The notes: generated by a model from the letters alone, not told the origin. 64,000 bases of DNA from Aplectana chamaeleonis (GCA_029168955.1 JAPDOI010000175.1:496001-560000), one strand, 5' to 3'; positions 11,399-22,893 are shown, numbered from the stretch's first letter. Program-made: numbers and translations.

Positions 11399-13325
11399 AG
11401 ATCGGCGGCTGCGGAGCTGAAAACTCTTCCGACTCGAAAGCGAGCGGCCGCAAAGCGTGTCGAAACGCAATCGCGTACCGGAATTCAGTCCAGAGAAGCA
11501 CAGTATAATGTCGAAGTGTCCAATGGATTGCTTGACTCTGTTAAGTGGGTGGATCTTCTTTGAATTTAGCGGGGCCATTGTTAGGGAGGGGGTCGCAAAG
11601 CTTCGACACGAATGGATGGGGATCGCAATGACGGACGCACTTCGCCCAACGGATTGCTTGACCTTGATTTTTATGAACTTCCGTTAAGCCGTGTGGCAAC
11701 CCTGCTGCTCTTGGCGGGGGAGGCACTGCTGTATAGCAGATTGGCCACACCCATTTTCGCGTGCCGCCATGACTTCCCTGGGAGCTATGTGGGATGGCGG
11801 GCGCCACTGTGGCGTGGTGCACTTGGCCACGCGCATTTCACCGTGCCGCACTAAATTTAAGCACCTACCCGGGGTTTCCCTCGGGTAGGTGCTTAAATTT
11901 AATCAGGAGAGTCATTGCGGCACGGAAAAATGGGCGTGGCAGAGTGCGATACAGCAGTGCCCCGATCCCACATAGCACCACTCCCCTGAATTTGGCTGGG
12001 GAGGTAAACCTCGGGTAAGCGCCCAAATTCAGTGCAGCACGGTCAAATGGGCGTGGCCAAGTGCATCGCGCCATAGTTGGCTCTCCCCCGTATTGCCTGA
12101 GTACAGTTACGGAGCTTCGGGGCGAAAGATATTTTGGCATTGGAGCGCGTTTTCCTATCCGTACTATTCTCGACCACTATCGCGCCGTTTTTATCGATGC
12201 AGCAACATTGGTCCTTCACATCGCCGTTTTTATCGATTTTATCGCCCTTGCCGTCCAATAGACCTATTACCTCTGAATTGATCTTCCCCTTAACATTGGC
12301 ATGTATTTTCTGAAGAGTGCAATGCTTCTGTCGCCCATTTTCTAATCGACAAATTGGCGCGATAGTGATCGAGAATAGTACGGGTAGGGAAACGCGCTTC
12401 AATGCCAAAGTATCTTTCGCCCTCGAAGCTCGATAACTGTACTCAAGCATTTCGACCCTCTTCCTAACAACGGCCTCTCTAAATTCAAGGTAGACCCGCC
12501 CACTTATCAGAGTCAAGCAATCCATTGGACAAAATGCTTTCGTCATTGCGACCCCCATACATTTTGTCGACGCGGGCAAGACCCGTCCCTTCTAGCTTTT
12601 CAGCCCATTCCACAGTTCCTGCATACTCTATCTCGAGAGTTATTGCCGAGCAGCTAAGGGAAACGTGCGGCAGGCAGACGAGCGTCTTCCCAATTCACAA
12701 CGGGTCACTGGAGAAAACTGATACAGATGATTTAGCGGCAGAGACAGTGAGCATCATATCATCGAGAAAGCTCTTCAGAACGATGAGGTAGCTATTGATC
12801 TTGCGTGCAGCTATATTAATGTCTCTGTCTCGGCACAGGATGGTGATATCATCAGCATAAGCAACGACTTTGATGGCACTTGGGGGGACGGGCAAATCTT
12901 CCAGGTAAAGACTGAAGAGAGCAGGCGATATGACTCCTACTTGAGGGACAGCGGCAGCGATCGGGATGCTATTAGAGACATGTCCCTCAAACAGCACTTT
13001 TGCTCGGCGCCCTTTTTAATGAGTGCAGTAATCCATCGCTTCTGCCAAGGCGGGAAGGTGGACCTCAATAGCTTCTCCGACAGTATGCCCAAGTTGACAG
13101 TGTCAAACGCCTTCGTGAGGTCGAGGGCTACTCCAACAGTGCGTTGAGGCTTGGTGGTGTTGAAGCCATCCAAAACATAGCTCACAATCTCCAGCATCCG
13201 CAAACTCGATGCACTTATGTTCGAACACACGTACACCGAGTTTGTGTCAACCACCAATAGGGAACTACTGCAGATTCCATCTTTTATCATTAGTTTACAG
13301 TTTCTAAAACTCACCTAGAGTCAAC
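11399..13325. repeat. Tandem unit 1, about 1.93 kb
   Basis: The unit begins CAGATCGGCGGCTGCGGAGC and repeats at 13326 and, as a short end, at 15246. It holds half of a TA-type MITE at its start, internal inverted repeats (11519-11610 with 12440-12535, and about 12098-12200 with 12355-12448), a perfect palindrome with 20-bp arms at 11853-11900, and an RT fragment at its end. Units 1 and 2 differ by a low percentage of bases, so the duplication is fairly recent. Confidence 0.8.
12695..13314 (-). pseudogene. LINE reverse-transcriptase fragment, copy 2 (frameshifted)
   Basis: This has the same RT palm as copy 1 and extends past YADDITI to an INSYLIVLKSFLDDM region. The frame breaks near 13010-13020, where the other copies have GCACTTTGATGAG and this one has GCCCTTTTTAATGAG. 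The catalytic YADD is present. Endonuclease and C-terminal regions are missing. Confidence 0.8.
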
Positions 13326-15245
13326 AGATCGGCGGCTGCGGAGCTGAAAACTCTTCCGACTCGAAAGCGAGCGGCCGCAAAGCGTGTCGAAACGCAATCG
13401 CGTACCGGAATTCAGTCCAGAGAAGCACAGTATAATGTCGAAGTGTCCAATGGATTGCTTGACTCTGTTAAGTGGGTGGATCTTCTTTGAATTTAGCGGG
13501 CCATTGTTAGGAGGGGTCGCAAAGCTTTGACACGAATGGATGGGGGTCGCAATGACGGACGCACTTCGCCCAACGGATTGCTTGACCTTGATTTTTATGA
13601 ACTCCCGTTAAACCGTGTGGCAACCCTGCTGCTCTTGGCGGGGAGGCACTGCTGTATAGCAGATTGGCCACACTCCATTTTCGCGTGCCGCCATGACTTC
13701 CTGGGAGCTATGTGGGATGGCGGGCGCCACTGTGGCGTGGTGCGCCTTGGCCACGCGCATTTCACGTGCCGCACTAAATTTAAGCACCTACCCGGGGTTT
13801 CCCTCGGGTAGGTGCTTAAATTTAATCAGGAGAGTCATTGCGGCACGGAAAAATGGGCGTGGCCGAGTGCGATACAGCAGTGCCCCGATCCCACATAGCA
13901 CCACTCCCCTGAATTTGGCAGGGGAGGTAAACCTCGGGTAAGCCCCCAAATTCAGTGCGGCACGGTCAAGTGGGCGTGGCCAAGTGCATCGCGCCATAGT
14001 TGGCTCTCCCCCGTATTGCTTGAGTACAGTTACGGAGCTTCGGGGCGAAAGATATTTTGGCATTGGAGCGCGTTTTCCTATCCGTACTATTCTCGACCAC
14101 TATCGCGCCGTTTTTATCGATGCAGCAACATTGGTCCTTCACATCGCCGTTTTTATCGATTTTATCGCCCTTGCCGTCCAGTAGACCTATTACCTCTGAA
14201 TTGGTCTTCCCCTTAACATTGGCATGTATTTTCTGAAGAGTGCAATGCTTTTGTCGCCCATTTTCTAATCGACAAAAACGGCGCGATAGTGATCGAGAAT
14301 AGTACGGGTAGGAAAACGCGCTCCAATGCCAAAGTATCTTTCGCCCTCGAAGCTCGATAACTGTACTCAAGCATTTCGACCCTCTCCCTAACAACGGCCT
14401 CTCTAAATTCAAGGTAGACCCGCCCACTTATCAGAGTCAAGCAATCCATTGGACAAAATGCTTTCGTCATTGCGACCCCCATACATTTTGTCGACGCGGG
14501 CAAGACCCGTCCCTTCTAGCTTTTCAGCCCATTCCACAGTTCCTGCATACTCTATCTCGAGAGTTTTTGCCGAGCAGCTAAGGGAAACGTGCGGCAGGCA
14601 GACGAGCGTCTTCCCAATTCACAACGGGTCACTGGAGAAAACTGATACAGATGATTTAGCGGCAGAGACAGTGAGCATCATATCATCGAGAAAGCTCTTC
14701 AGAACGATGAGGTAGCTATTGATCTTGCGTGCAGCTATATTAATGTCTCTGTCTCGGCACAGGATGGTTATATCATCCGCATAAGCAACGACTTTGATGT
14801 CACTTGGGGGGACGGGCAAATCTTCCAGGTAAAGACTGAACAGAGCAGGCGATATGACTCTTACTTGAGGGACACCGGCAGCGATCGGGATGCTATTAGA
14901 GGCATGTCCCTGAAACAGCACTTTTGCTCGGCGCACTTTGATGAGTGCAGTAATCCATCGCTTCTGCCAAGGCGGGAAGGTGGACCTCAATAGCTTCTCC
15001 GACAGTATGCTCAAGTTGACAGTGTCAAACGCCTTCGTGAGGTCGAGGGCTACTCCAACAGTGCGTTGAGGCTTGGTGGTGTTGAAGCCATCCAAAACAT
15101 AGCTCACAATCTCCAGCATCCGCAAACTCGATGCACTTATGTTCGAACACACGTACACCGAGTTTGTGTCAACCACCAATAGGGAATTACTGCAGATTCC
15201 ATCTTTTATCATTAGTTTCCAGTTTCTAGAACTCACATAGAGTCA
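13326..15245. repeat. Tandem unit 2, about 1.92 kb
   Basis: This is a second copy of the 11399-13325 unit with the same inner layout, including the 20-bp-arm palindrome at about 13778-13826. The array ends at 15355 with a partial third start that stops exactly at the MITE end CAGAGAAGCACAGTA. Confidence 0.8.
14619..15236 (-). pseudogene. LINE reverse-transcriptase fragment, copy 3 (open frame)
   Basis: A single open frame of 205 codons covers RT motifs A (GVALDLTKAFDTVNL), B (GVPQVRVISPALFSLYLED) and C (VVAYADDITI). It is the least damaged of the three copies. It still lacks the endonuclease, the RT fingers and the C-terminal region, so it cannot be a complete element. Confidence 0.8.
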
Positions 15246-15355
15246 ACAGATCGGCGGCTGCGGAGCTGAAAACTCTTCCGACTCGAAAGCGAGCGGCCGC
15301 AGAGCGTGTCGAAACGCAATCGCGTACCGGAATTTAGTCCAGAGAAGCACAGTAA

Positions 15356-15770
15356 GAGGGCGAGCGGACTTAAATGAAAACTCTCGGATCGATCTTTCTT
15401 AAATGCGATTCCATGTTCATTGGCCTTGAATATTCTCCCTAATTAATTTTTTGACACCACGCTCTGCAGAAAGACAGGCTCAGTACAAAAAAATGGAATA
15501 GCTCATTCTTGGCCATGCGATTCGTACTCAGGCCCAATTTTCTGAAATCGGAATTCTGAAAGTGCCGTGAAAAGTGGGCGGGGCAATTCTGAAAGCGCCG
15601 TGAAAGTGGGCAGTAACATTGAGATTGTCTTGGAACTCGCATGGAAGTATCAATGTAATTTATTGTTTGATTGTTGGAAAATTGACGCGACTAGGGTCTA
15701 CAAAGGCGGCTTCGACCGGAGAGGTTTTTGTCAAAACTGGCTGTCATTTACTCAGAGATGAAATTTAGAC
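15356..15770. other. Intergenic, nothing recognised
   Basis: Unique-looking DNA after the end of the tandem array. A short direct repeat (GAAAGTGCCGTGAAAAGTGG and GAAAGCGCCGTGAAAGTGG) lies at 15557-15609. Confidence 0.3.
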
Positions 15771-15774
15771 TCTC

Positions 15775-16016
15775 CGCGCTCTTTTCAGAGTGCAGCAGCC
15801 CATACGCCTACAATCTCTTCGCCTAGAAGACAGTATCCAGGTGTGAGACTGAAAACCATCTAATAGGACGATCGCCGCACTTATATTTACTCGTTAATGA
15901 TATTTAGGTTCCTTCCGCTCTCATTAGAGCGAAGCAGCCCACACGCCTAGAATCTCTGCCTAAAGGAAAGTTGCGAGGTGTGAAGCTGAAAACGATCTAT
16001 TTGTACAATCGCCGCG
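15775..16016. repeat. Two diverged copies of a structured segment of about 105 bp
   Basis: Copy 1 (15775-15882) and copy 2 (15912-16016) both run hairpin, AGCAGCCCA-ACGCCTA, AATCTCT-GCCTA, AGGTGTGA, CTGAAAAC-ATCTA, ATCGCCGC. The opening hairpin is CGCTCT-TTTC-AGAGTG in copy 1 and CGCTCT-CATT-AGAGCG in copy 2. A G-U pair in one corresponds to a G-C pair in the other. It could be a small structured RNA or a repeat end. No known RNA family was recognised. Confidence 0.5.
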
Positions 16017-16629
16017 TTAGATGCGTGTCGAGTATGGATTCGACTCGATGACAAGGTGTTTTTGAGCACAGCCAGGGAACGCGCAGCTAGGGGAACAGCT
16101 TGCTCCTATTTTATTTCGAATTTAAGCACGTGCCTCAACAAATACATTTAATGCGTACATGAAACTCGATGACAAAAAAGTTTCTAAACAATAAAAGCGA
16201 GCGACGCATTTTTGATGCGGGGTTCAGATGTCAGTAGAGTCGCCGGTTCAGTAACCCGCGTTCGCAGTACTTGGCCCGTCTAGCCGCTGGAGACCTTGTC
16301 CAACCGCTGGCTGGGATAGCGCTTTACTACCTTGTAGCACCTGCTCCTGCGATTGAAATTATCAGGAAGTGCTCATGTGATGAAATTATGCAGCACGTGC
16401 TTTGCGATAGAGCCTTTCGATGGGTGTAGTCCTTTGAGTTGAATGCATAATCGACACGTATCGAATTTGGCGATTTTCTGAGTATCTATTATGATTCTAG
16501 CAGAGCACGTATTTTTACGATTTCAAGTCCTGATAACTCGCTTTCACCGTACCGATTTTTTTCTTTTCAGGGGTTTTGCTAAAAAAAGACAATAGTCGAA
16601 CACTATTTCGATTAAAATATTGTTGATCG
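16017..16629. other. Intergenic, nothing recognised
   Basis: No domain-bearing frame or clear repeat is seen. Confidence 0.3.
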
Positions 16630-17580
16630 GGTTGGACTCGGTCGGCTGTAATGAAGAGTCGGTAGTAGGGCGACTCATTGATTTTTCAAAAGAAGGCAGA
16701 TCTGCTTCAAATGCGACAAAAATAGAGTCGAAGGTAGGGCGACTTGAAAAAAAGCATGAAAACGTGCCGAAGTTGCAGAAATTATGTATGGTTCGAATGA
16801 AGTGCGGCTCAGTGAGCATTGATGGTAATGGCATAAAATTTCAAAGAATAGAATTTAGGCGAATGAAGGGCGACTCGAAACAAAAAAAAATGTGTGGAAA
16901 AAGCTCAAGTTAAGGGTGAGTCGAATGAAGGGCGACTCCAGGAAGCGAGAAAATGTTATGAAAATTCCAAAAATGAAGAGTCGATTGAAGGGCGGCTCAA
17001 AAACGAAGGTGAATCAAATAGAGGGAGACTCAAGGAAACGCGAAAATGTATTGGATATTCCAAAAATGAAGAGTCGATCGAAGGGCGGCTCGAAAATGGA
17101 GGTGAGTCGAATGAAAGGCGGCTCGAAAGCAGTGGTGAGTCGGAAGAAGGGCGGCTCAAGAAGATATGAAAATGCAATTAGTTTTCCAAAAATAAAGAGT
17201 CGATTGAAGGGCGCTGCGAAAATCGAGGCGAGTCGAATGGAGGGCGGCCTCAAATCACAGGTTTGTCGAATGAATGGAGACTCTAAGAAGGGTAAAGTGG
17301 TAACGAAACCCCTAAAAATAAAGAGTATTGAGAGGCAACTCGAAAATAGGAGTCCAAACAAAAACATAGAGGTGAGTCGAAAGAGGTGCGACTCTTGGAA
17401 GTGTAAAACTGTAAAGACAATTTTAACAATGAAGAGACGATTGAAGGGTGGCGCCCCAAAAACGGAGGTGATTCGAATAGAGGGAGACTTAGGGAAACGT
17501 GAAAATGTGTTGTAAAATCCAAAAATGAGGAGTCGATCGAAGGGCGGCTCGAAAATGGAGGTGAGTCGAATGAAGAGCTG
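16630..17580. repeat. Minisatellite of GAGTCG...CGACTC hairpins
   Basis: The module GAGTCGAATGAAGGGCGACTC and variants recur many times, spaced by spacers such as GGAAACGCGAAAATG and ATTCCAAAAATGAA. Most modules keep a six-base GAGTCG/CGACTC or a G-T-relaxed stem around an eight- to nine-base loop. A 207-codon plus-strand frame and an overlapping minus-strand frame run through the array. Both are repetitive (SRMKGGSK and SFDSPPFSSRPSIDS) and are best read as repeat by-products. Confidence 0.75.
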
Positions 17581-18228
17581 CTTGAAAACGGGCTAGGGAC
17601 CCGAAGGGCCACTGTGTGCAACAAAGCAATTAGCGGTATCTAACATGATATTTATCGCTGAGGTAATCCGTAATAAGCCAGCAATTCACCTCGAAGATAT
17701 GCACTACGTGCAGTATACTTTTCCAAATATATGGAAGATGTCAATGGAAGAGCTGTGATGAGGGTGTAATTAATGGGAAAATAATCATTCTATACGTAGG
17801 CAGAACAGCGCTGCTATAGTGATCTACATCAGTCGCTCCTTTGTCAACTAACAGCCATCTGTGCAGCGGTGTAACCGCTTATGTGTAGGCGATAGGTTTC
17901 AATTAGGCTGAGAAAACCCTCGCTATTTTAGTGTGGCTGAGTTTGCTAGCTGTCCGCCACGGGCTTGGAATCCGGTGGTTCATTCAAGCTTTATATCATC
18001 TCCAAGTTGATTTCATTAGCACGTTTGGGAACTGGTGCCCTTTGTTCAGTGGCTTTCATTCCTCCTGGGGAACAAGGGTGGAGACAGCGGGAGAGGTAGG
18101 TATTGCAGGAGACGCAATATACGCGCATACGCACGCGTTAGAAACCAGTGAAATTGTACCCAAAGGCAAAGGTACGTTACCTTAAAGTCAAGTGGCTGCC
18201 CCGGGCTAGGGACCCGAAGGGTCACTAG
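17581..18228. other. Region bounded by two copies of GGGCTAGGGACCCGAAGGG
   Basis: The 19-mer occurs at about 17590 and about 18202 in the same orientation. Between the copies there is no recognisable gene. The pair could be target-site or element-end remnants of an insertion. Confidence 0.35.
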
Positions 18229-18248
18229 TAATAATAATAATAATAATA

Positions 18249-18330
<82 letters not shown>

Positions 18331-18359
18331 CTTACTTACTTTGACAAAATAATAATAAT

Positions 18360-18400
<41 letters not shown>
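18229..18400. repeat. (AAT)n microsatellite, interrupted
   Basis: Two runs of AAT/TAA repeats are split by about 20 nt of GACTTACTTACTTTGAC sequence at about 18329-18348. Confidence 0.95.
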
Positions 18401-18401
<1 letters not shown>

Positions 18402-18699
18402 TCTGTTCTTTCTACTATACAGTTAAGAATTCAGTATTGTTGGACCGTCGAAAACATCACTTATTGTTAGAAGATGAATTCAGAGAAGGGAGTTCTGTAG
18501 GAAAGCGCTTCAGCAAACATCAAACATCACTGCGAAATTCGTTTTAAACAGTTCAAACTAGCAGGATGGAATAGAACACAGGGTAATCTACCGCCTGGGA
18601 AAGAGGCTCTGTAATAAGAAAACATGAAACGTCTGACGGATAGCTTAGCCAGAAAGGACTGTCAGAACTATCTAGGCAGTCATATACTTCTGTTTATAT

Positions 18700-19262
18700 G
18701 CCTTCCGGGTACTTGTGGAAGTGCCATCCTAGCTGCCCGAGCAATAAGACACATAGGCAAATGTGAGCAACTTTCCTAGATGAGATCGAAACGCTGAAAA
18801 TGGCGAACGCAGTATCAGCACACCGCGAGCCGCGAAAATAGCCCGAAAATGCCGCAAATTTACCGAGAGGTGTCAGCAAATCAGCTCCAACTGTACCGCT
18901 AAAATATCAAGAATTTGCACCAAAATTAACGCGATTTTACCGATAAGACCCTTGCGAATTCAGTATGCGAATACGGCTATAACACAGTCATCATTGCAAT
19001 GAGAGCTTCCTAGTGCAGCAGCCGAAATCGCTCAGTCGATAACGTAGCATACATTGTACGAAACGATGGATTGATAAGAGTTGATGGTTCGAATATTGGT
19101 ATGCACTGGCAAAAGTAACGGTAGAGCCCCCGGAAAATCCAGGTATCGTCGCACTGCCACCTGGTCGAGGCCTTGATTCTGCCGCGAGTCTGCCGGGAAT
19201 CTATTGCTTCTGCTCCGGTCTGGCAGCACGGGGTGAATTATCGGCAGATTTTCGGTACAGTC
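18700..19262 (+). repeat. Interspersed repeat with internal tRNA-like segment, plus copy
   Basis: The stretch from CAATGAGAGCTTCCTAGTGC through TCGCTCAGTCGATAACG and GGTTCGAATATTGG to CCTTGATTCTGCCGCGAGTC matches the reverse complement of 41225-41715. CTCAGTCGATAA resembles a tRNA A box and GGTTCGAAT a B box, about 60 nt apart, so a pol III internal promoter of tRNA origin is plausible. No protein is encoded. CCGGGTACTT occurs at both outer ends. Confidence 0.55.
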
Positions 19263-19490
19263 CGGGTACTTCTTTTAAAAACTGGTTTTGAGCTTTGATA
19301 TGAACTCAATTCCACCCACTTAGCCCCGTCCTCTTCGACGATGACATCACCAACTCAGCCATAGTCCTAACCACTTCATTATTAAAAGTCATACAATAAG
19401 ATTTAGCTACTGCCTAACAAATTCAGGAGCTACCTATACACTTCAGTTATAATTAGTAAGTACTGATCGGAAACTCTTGCCTTCTTCATC

Positions 19491-20785
19491 TTATCGGCCA
19501 TTGTGGAACTCCGCATCAGAAGCGCCTAAAGGCGGCAATATCGTACCGCATGTATCATAGATCTTTGGTAGACAGAGCTGTGGGCTCAGCAGAACATGGA
19601 AATAGATGAAATGAATCCTGTCCAACATGACACAATCAGGACATTCATCGAGGACTGGCCGACAATCCTTACAGGCTTTGAAGTACGTAGCATGGCCACA
19701 CCGGGCACATACGAGAGTTGCGCGAGAGCGCCTAGAGAGGCCGGCCACACTATCATGAACAATAGGGAGCACACCACCGAATATGTATTTGCGTTGGCCA
19801 GACGATAGATAGTCAGCGACTAATCGTGTGGGCTCAACCATCAGCAGCATCCTGAATGTGAGCTCGGAGGGAGCCCAACAGTGACGGTCAACAGTAAATC
19901 GGTGTGCGTATCCTACGGCGTTGTTGGGGGGGGGTGGGCAGACGACAGAAGGAAATGGTAGCAGTGGGCAGGATTCTTGACGGTGCCGATTAGAAGCTGC
20001 TGAGACTGAAACAAGAAATACTGCTCCGCCATAAGTAAGCTGCTTTTCTGGTGTAGATGGTAGGCAGGCGTCGATTTCGTGCGCTCGCAACGAGTCGGAG
20101 CGCAGCGTTCTGCACTCGCTGCAGCTTGCACCAGGACGTATCAGAGAGATGCCTAGTCTGAACCGGGGCACCGTACTCTAAAACCGGCTCTATCATGGAT
20201 CAATACGTTGTGCATAGAACTTAGTTGGTGTTGCCCCAGGCGGAGCCAACCAGAGTACGTTGAGTACGCAACCACATAATGCGCGTTGCGTAAGCTGGTA
20301 ACAAGAGCCGCTACCAGCTTACGTAACACGCAGTATGCTGTTGCATAAGCTGGCAACGGCAGCATGGATACGTGAATTCCTCATCGAAAGTATAGAGGAA
20401 TCTATGTAGACACCGATTAAGCGGGTATGCTTCTATGGGGGTATCTCGTGGCCGCCCTACAAAACTTTGGGATGGAGCCGATGTTTTGCTGTAGCCATTG
20501 TACATAGAGTGACGCTGGACTTGAAGGCTGAGACCTTGAGTAGTTTTGTTTTGAGATATACAGCCAGGCTGCCGTTTATCGTAGCAGTGGCACGATCAAT
20601 ATAAGGGTCTGAGCAAATAATAGTATCGTTGGTGTCTCATAGAGAGATAGCCGCGCTCAGCCGTTGGGAGCGAAATCGTCCGATCAATAGCCACTCTCCC
20701 TTCGTTTTCTCGTGCGCAATTTTTTCCGGCAAGCAGCGTCGCGGCGATTTCTCATTCAGTGATTGACGATAATGTCAACAGCATA
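19491..20785 (-). pseudogene. LINE remnant, C-terminal half
   Basis: Downstream of a decayed YADD-like YAVDIIV (20765-20785), the minus strand encodes EPVLEYGAPVQ and WCKLQRVQNAALRLV (about 20090-20196), typical of the region after RT in CR1/Jockey-type LINEs. A cysteine-rich end follows (CARCGHATYFKACKDCRPVL, about 19640-19700), resembling the terminal zinc-binding segment of such elements. The frame is broken more than once. A separate palindrome at about 20282-20335 (arms around GCGTAAGCTGGTAAC) interrupts the body. Confidence 0.7.
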
Positions 20786-21040
20786 CAGTTCATCTCCACA
20801 CTGCCGTTCAGTCCGCAAAGTGCACGCTGATTGCGAAAGCATGCTTCGGCGCGGTAGCAAGTATCCTCAGACAGGGATATGGCATCACCCGAGCGGTGGA
20901 ATCACCCGGGCACCGAAGGCAAATACCGCCTGGGTGTTTCCACATCCCCGTCTGAGGATACTCGCAACCGCGCCGCAGCAATCAGCGTGCACTTTGCGGA
21001 CTGAACGGCAGTGCGGAGGTGAATTGTACAAGCACAAGTA
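20786..21040. mobile_element. Foldback element inside the LINE
   Basis: Two arms of about 85-110 bp are inverted around a loop of about 60 nt. The arms share CACTGCCGTTCAGTCCGCAA and AGTGCACGCTGATTGC. The element separates RT motif B, read at 21050-21130, from the YADD-like motif at 20785, so it postdates the LINE. It is non-coding. Confidence 0.75.
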
Positions 21041-21640
21041 AATATTAGATAGCGGCTCAGGGATGTTGAATAGAAATAGCGAGAATAGACTGGGTGATAG
21101 TATCCCGCCCTACGAGATACCAGCCTTCAGCGGAATCGAAGACGAAACATGTCTAACAAACTTGACACGAATGGATAGATTCTTGATGAAGCTATTTATC
21201 CATCTCTTGCACCAGCTAGGCAATGCCGAATCCAGAATAGATTTAGATAGGAGCTGGATATTGACGTTATCAAACGCAGCAGTAAGATCGATGGCGACAA
21301 GGAGGCTTACAACAGCAGAGGCCTTCAGAATGAGGCAGGCGATAATATGCCCACTGATTGAGGTCCAGGACGTGATGGTCAAAATCTCCTTTTTTGAACC
21401 CATGCTGGTGAACGTTGTGGTGTATTATGTTCTAGAGATGCGGGTTGACGACTCTCTCCGCAAGCTCAGCAAGGGGGGAAAGGAGGAAAATAGGACAGTG
21501 GGAGGAGGCTTGCGCCGGTGGCTTGCCGGGCTTGGAGATGGGGAGAACCACGGCTTGCTTCCATTGAGCAGGAGCAGTACCACAGAGAAACGACGAATCG
21601 CTGAGCAGCTCCATGTTGAAATCAGGATCGAACCGAGAAT
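21041..21640 (-). pseudogene. LINE remnant, RT N-terminal half
   Basis: The minus strand encodes WKQAVVLPISKPGKPPAQAS (RT fingers, about 21432-21614), LLVAIDLTAAFDNVN (motif A, about 21280) and, after a frame change, GGILSPSLFSLFLFNIP (motif B, about 21060-21110). It is the upstream half of the LINE whose downstream half lies at 19491-20785. No endonuclease region is recognised. Confidence 0.75.
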
Positions 21641-22103
21641 TTAGCCCAATAACCAGTTAGTACGTGCGTGGCCGAAGAAGAAGGAAACAGCCACTATCCA
21701 GCCTTCAATTTTATAGACTTCTTCGAATTTTCGAAGGCACTCTGAAAAAAAACTAGTTTGAGCTATGTCATCTTCCATGTGTGCATCTCCTCCTTAGATC
21801 CGCAGGACAGGACTCAGCATCGAAACTTATGCCTTTGTCCATTGAAAGCGTTCTGACGAAGTTCTTCTGGTTTTTCTCCTATTCTAGTTTACATTATTTT
21901 CTTTGTATATTCTGCAGACGTCAAAGTCTGTTTAAACTTTATTAGCGACTTGTAAGCATGTCGATAAGTGGGGTAAGTCACTCCTACGCAAACAGCAAAT
22001 CTAAAGGTGGGTTCTCTCATCCACCTATTTGCAAAATCAACACTTTCGACTTTTCGGTCGAACGCATCGGCAGACTCTAAGTCCATGGGTTACATGTTTT
22101 AAA
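21641..22103. other. Intergenic, nothing recognised
   Basis: AT-rich, with no supported gene. Confidence 0.3.
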
Positions 22104-22893
22104 CATATGGTTTCCACTTTCGATTTAGTCTGATGCATGGACCGAGCGGATGGCCGCGCAGGGTCGGCGGCTTCACTGAAGAATGGGTTTTCGATTTGCG
22201 CGGGGTGATCTACCGTCGCAGCCCCGTCCCTTGATGAGACTAAAATTATTGCGCGAACTCTAACAGTGGGATGCTGAGGGGAGGTAGAGCTCGCTTAGGC
22301 ATCTTTCATAGTCCTCACCGCAAGCGCGGCACGCGCGTGACGCGCGGGACGAGCGGTGGACTATGAAACTTTTCCCCGCGCGGCACGCGCGGGAGGAGCG
22401 GACAGCCACTATGAAATCTCCAGCGGCACCGCCATGGCGGTGCGGGTAAAAGTCGGGCCTCAACTGGGACTTGTACAGAAATTCCTGGCTTGCATTCGCG
22501 TATGCGGTGGCGCAGGATAGTCCCAGAATTATTTACGTTGAAGTGAACTCAAATCGAGAAGCAATCATTGATTGAAACGGTAAAACCGCCACGGCGCTTT
22601 GGGCGGCGCCGCTATGGCGGTGCTGATGGACTATGAAAAATCTTACCGCGCGTGCCGCGCGGTAAGAACTTTCATAGTCCACCGCCCCTCCCGCGCGCCA
22701 CGCGCGTGCCGCGCTTGCGGTGAGGACTATGAAAGATGCCTTAATAATTTCAGTCTGATGAATGGACGGGGCTGCGACGGTAGATCACCCCGCGCGAATC
22801 GAAACCACATTCTCCAGCGAGGCCGCCAACCCCGCACGGTCAGCCGCCAGATCCATGCGTCAGACTAAATCGATTACGGAAACCATAGGTCTA
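22104..22893. mobile_element. Large foldback with a second palindromic element nested inside
   Basis: The outer arms (about 22104-22250 and about 22745-22893) pair from CATATGGTTTCC/GGAAACCATAG inward through CGATTTAGTCTGATGCATGG to the block CTACCGTCGCAGCCCCGTCC. Inside sits another inverted element, 22295-22742. Its ends read GGCATCTTTCATAGTCCTCA and TGAGGACTATGAAAGATGCC, and its core is CGCGGCACGCGCGTG-type. Both are non-coding. The nested element is GC-rich and related in style to the MITEs at 4494 and 31273. Confidence 0.75.

Noticed and set aside
16892..17515. A 207-codon protein gene
   Set aside because: The frame follows the hairpin minisatellite, is repetitive, and an equally long antisense frame exists.
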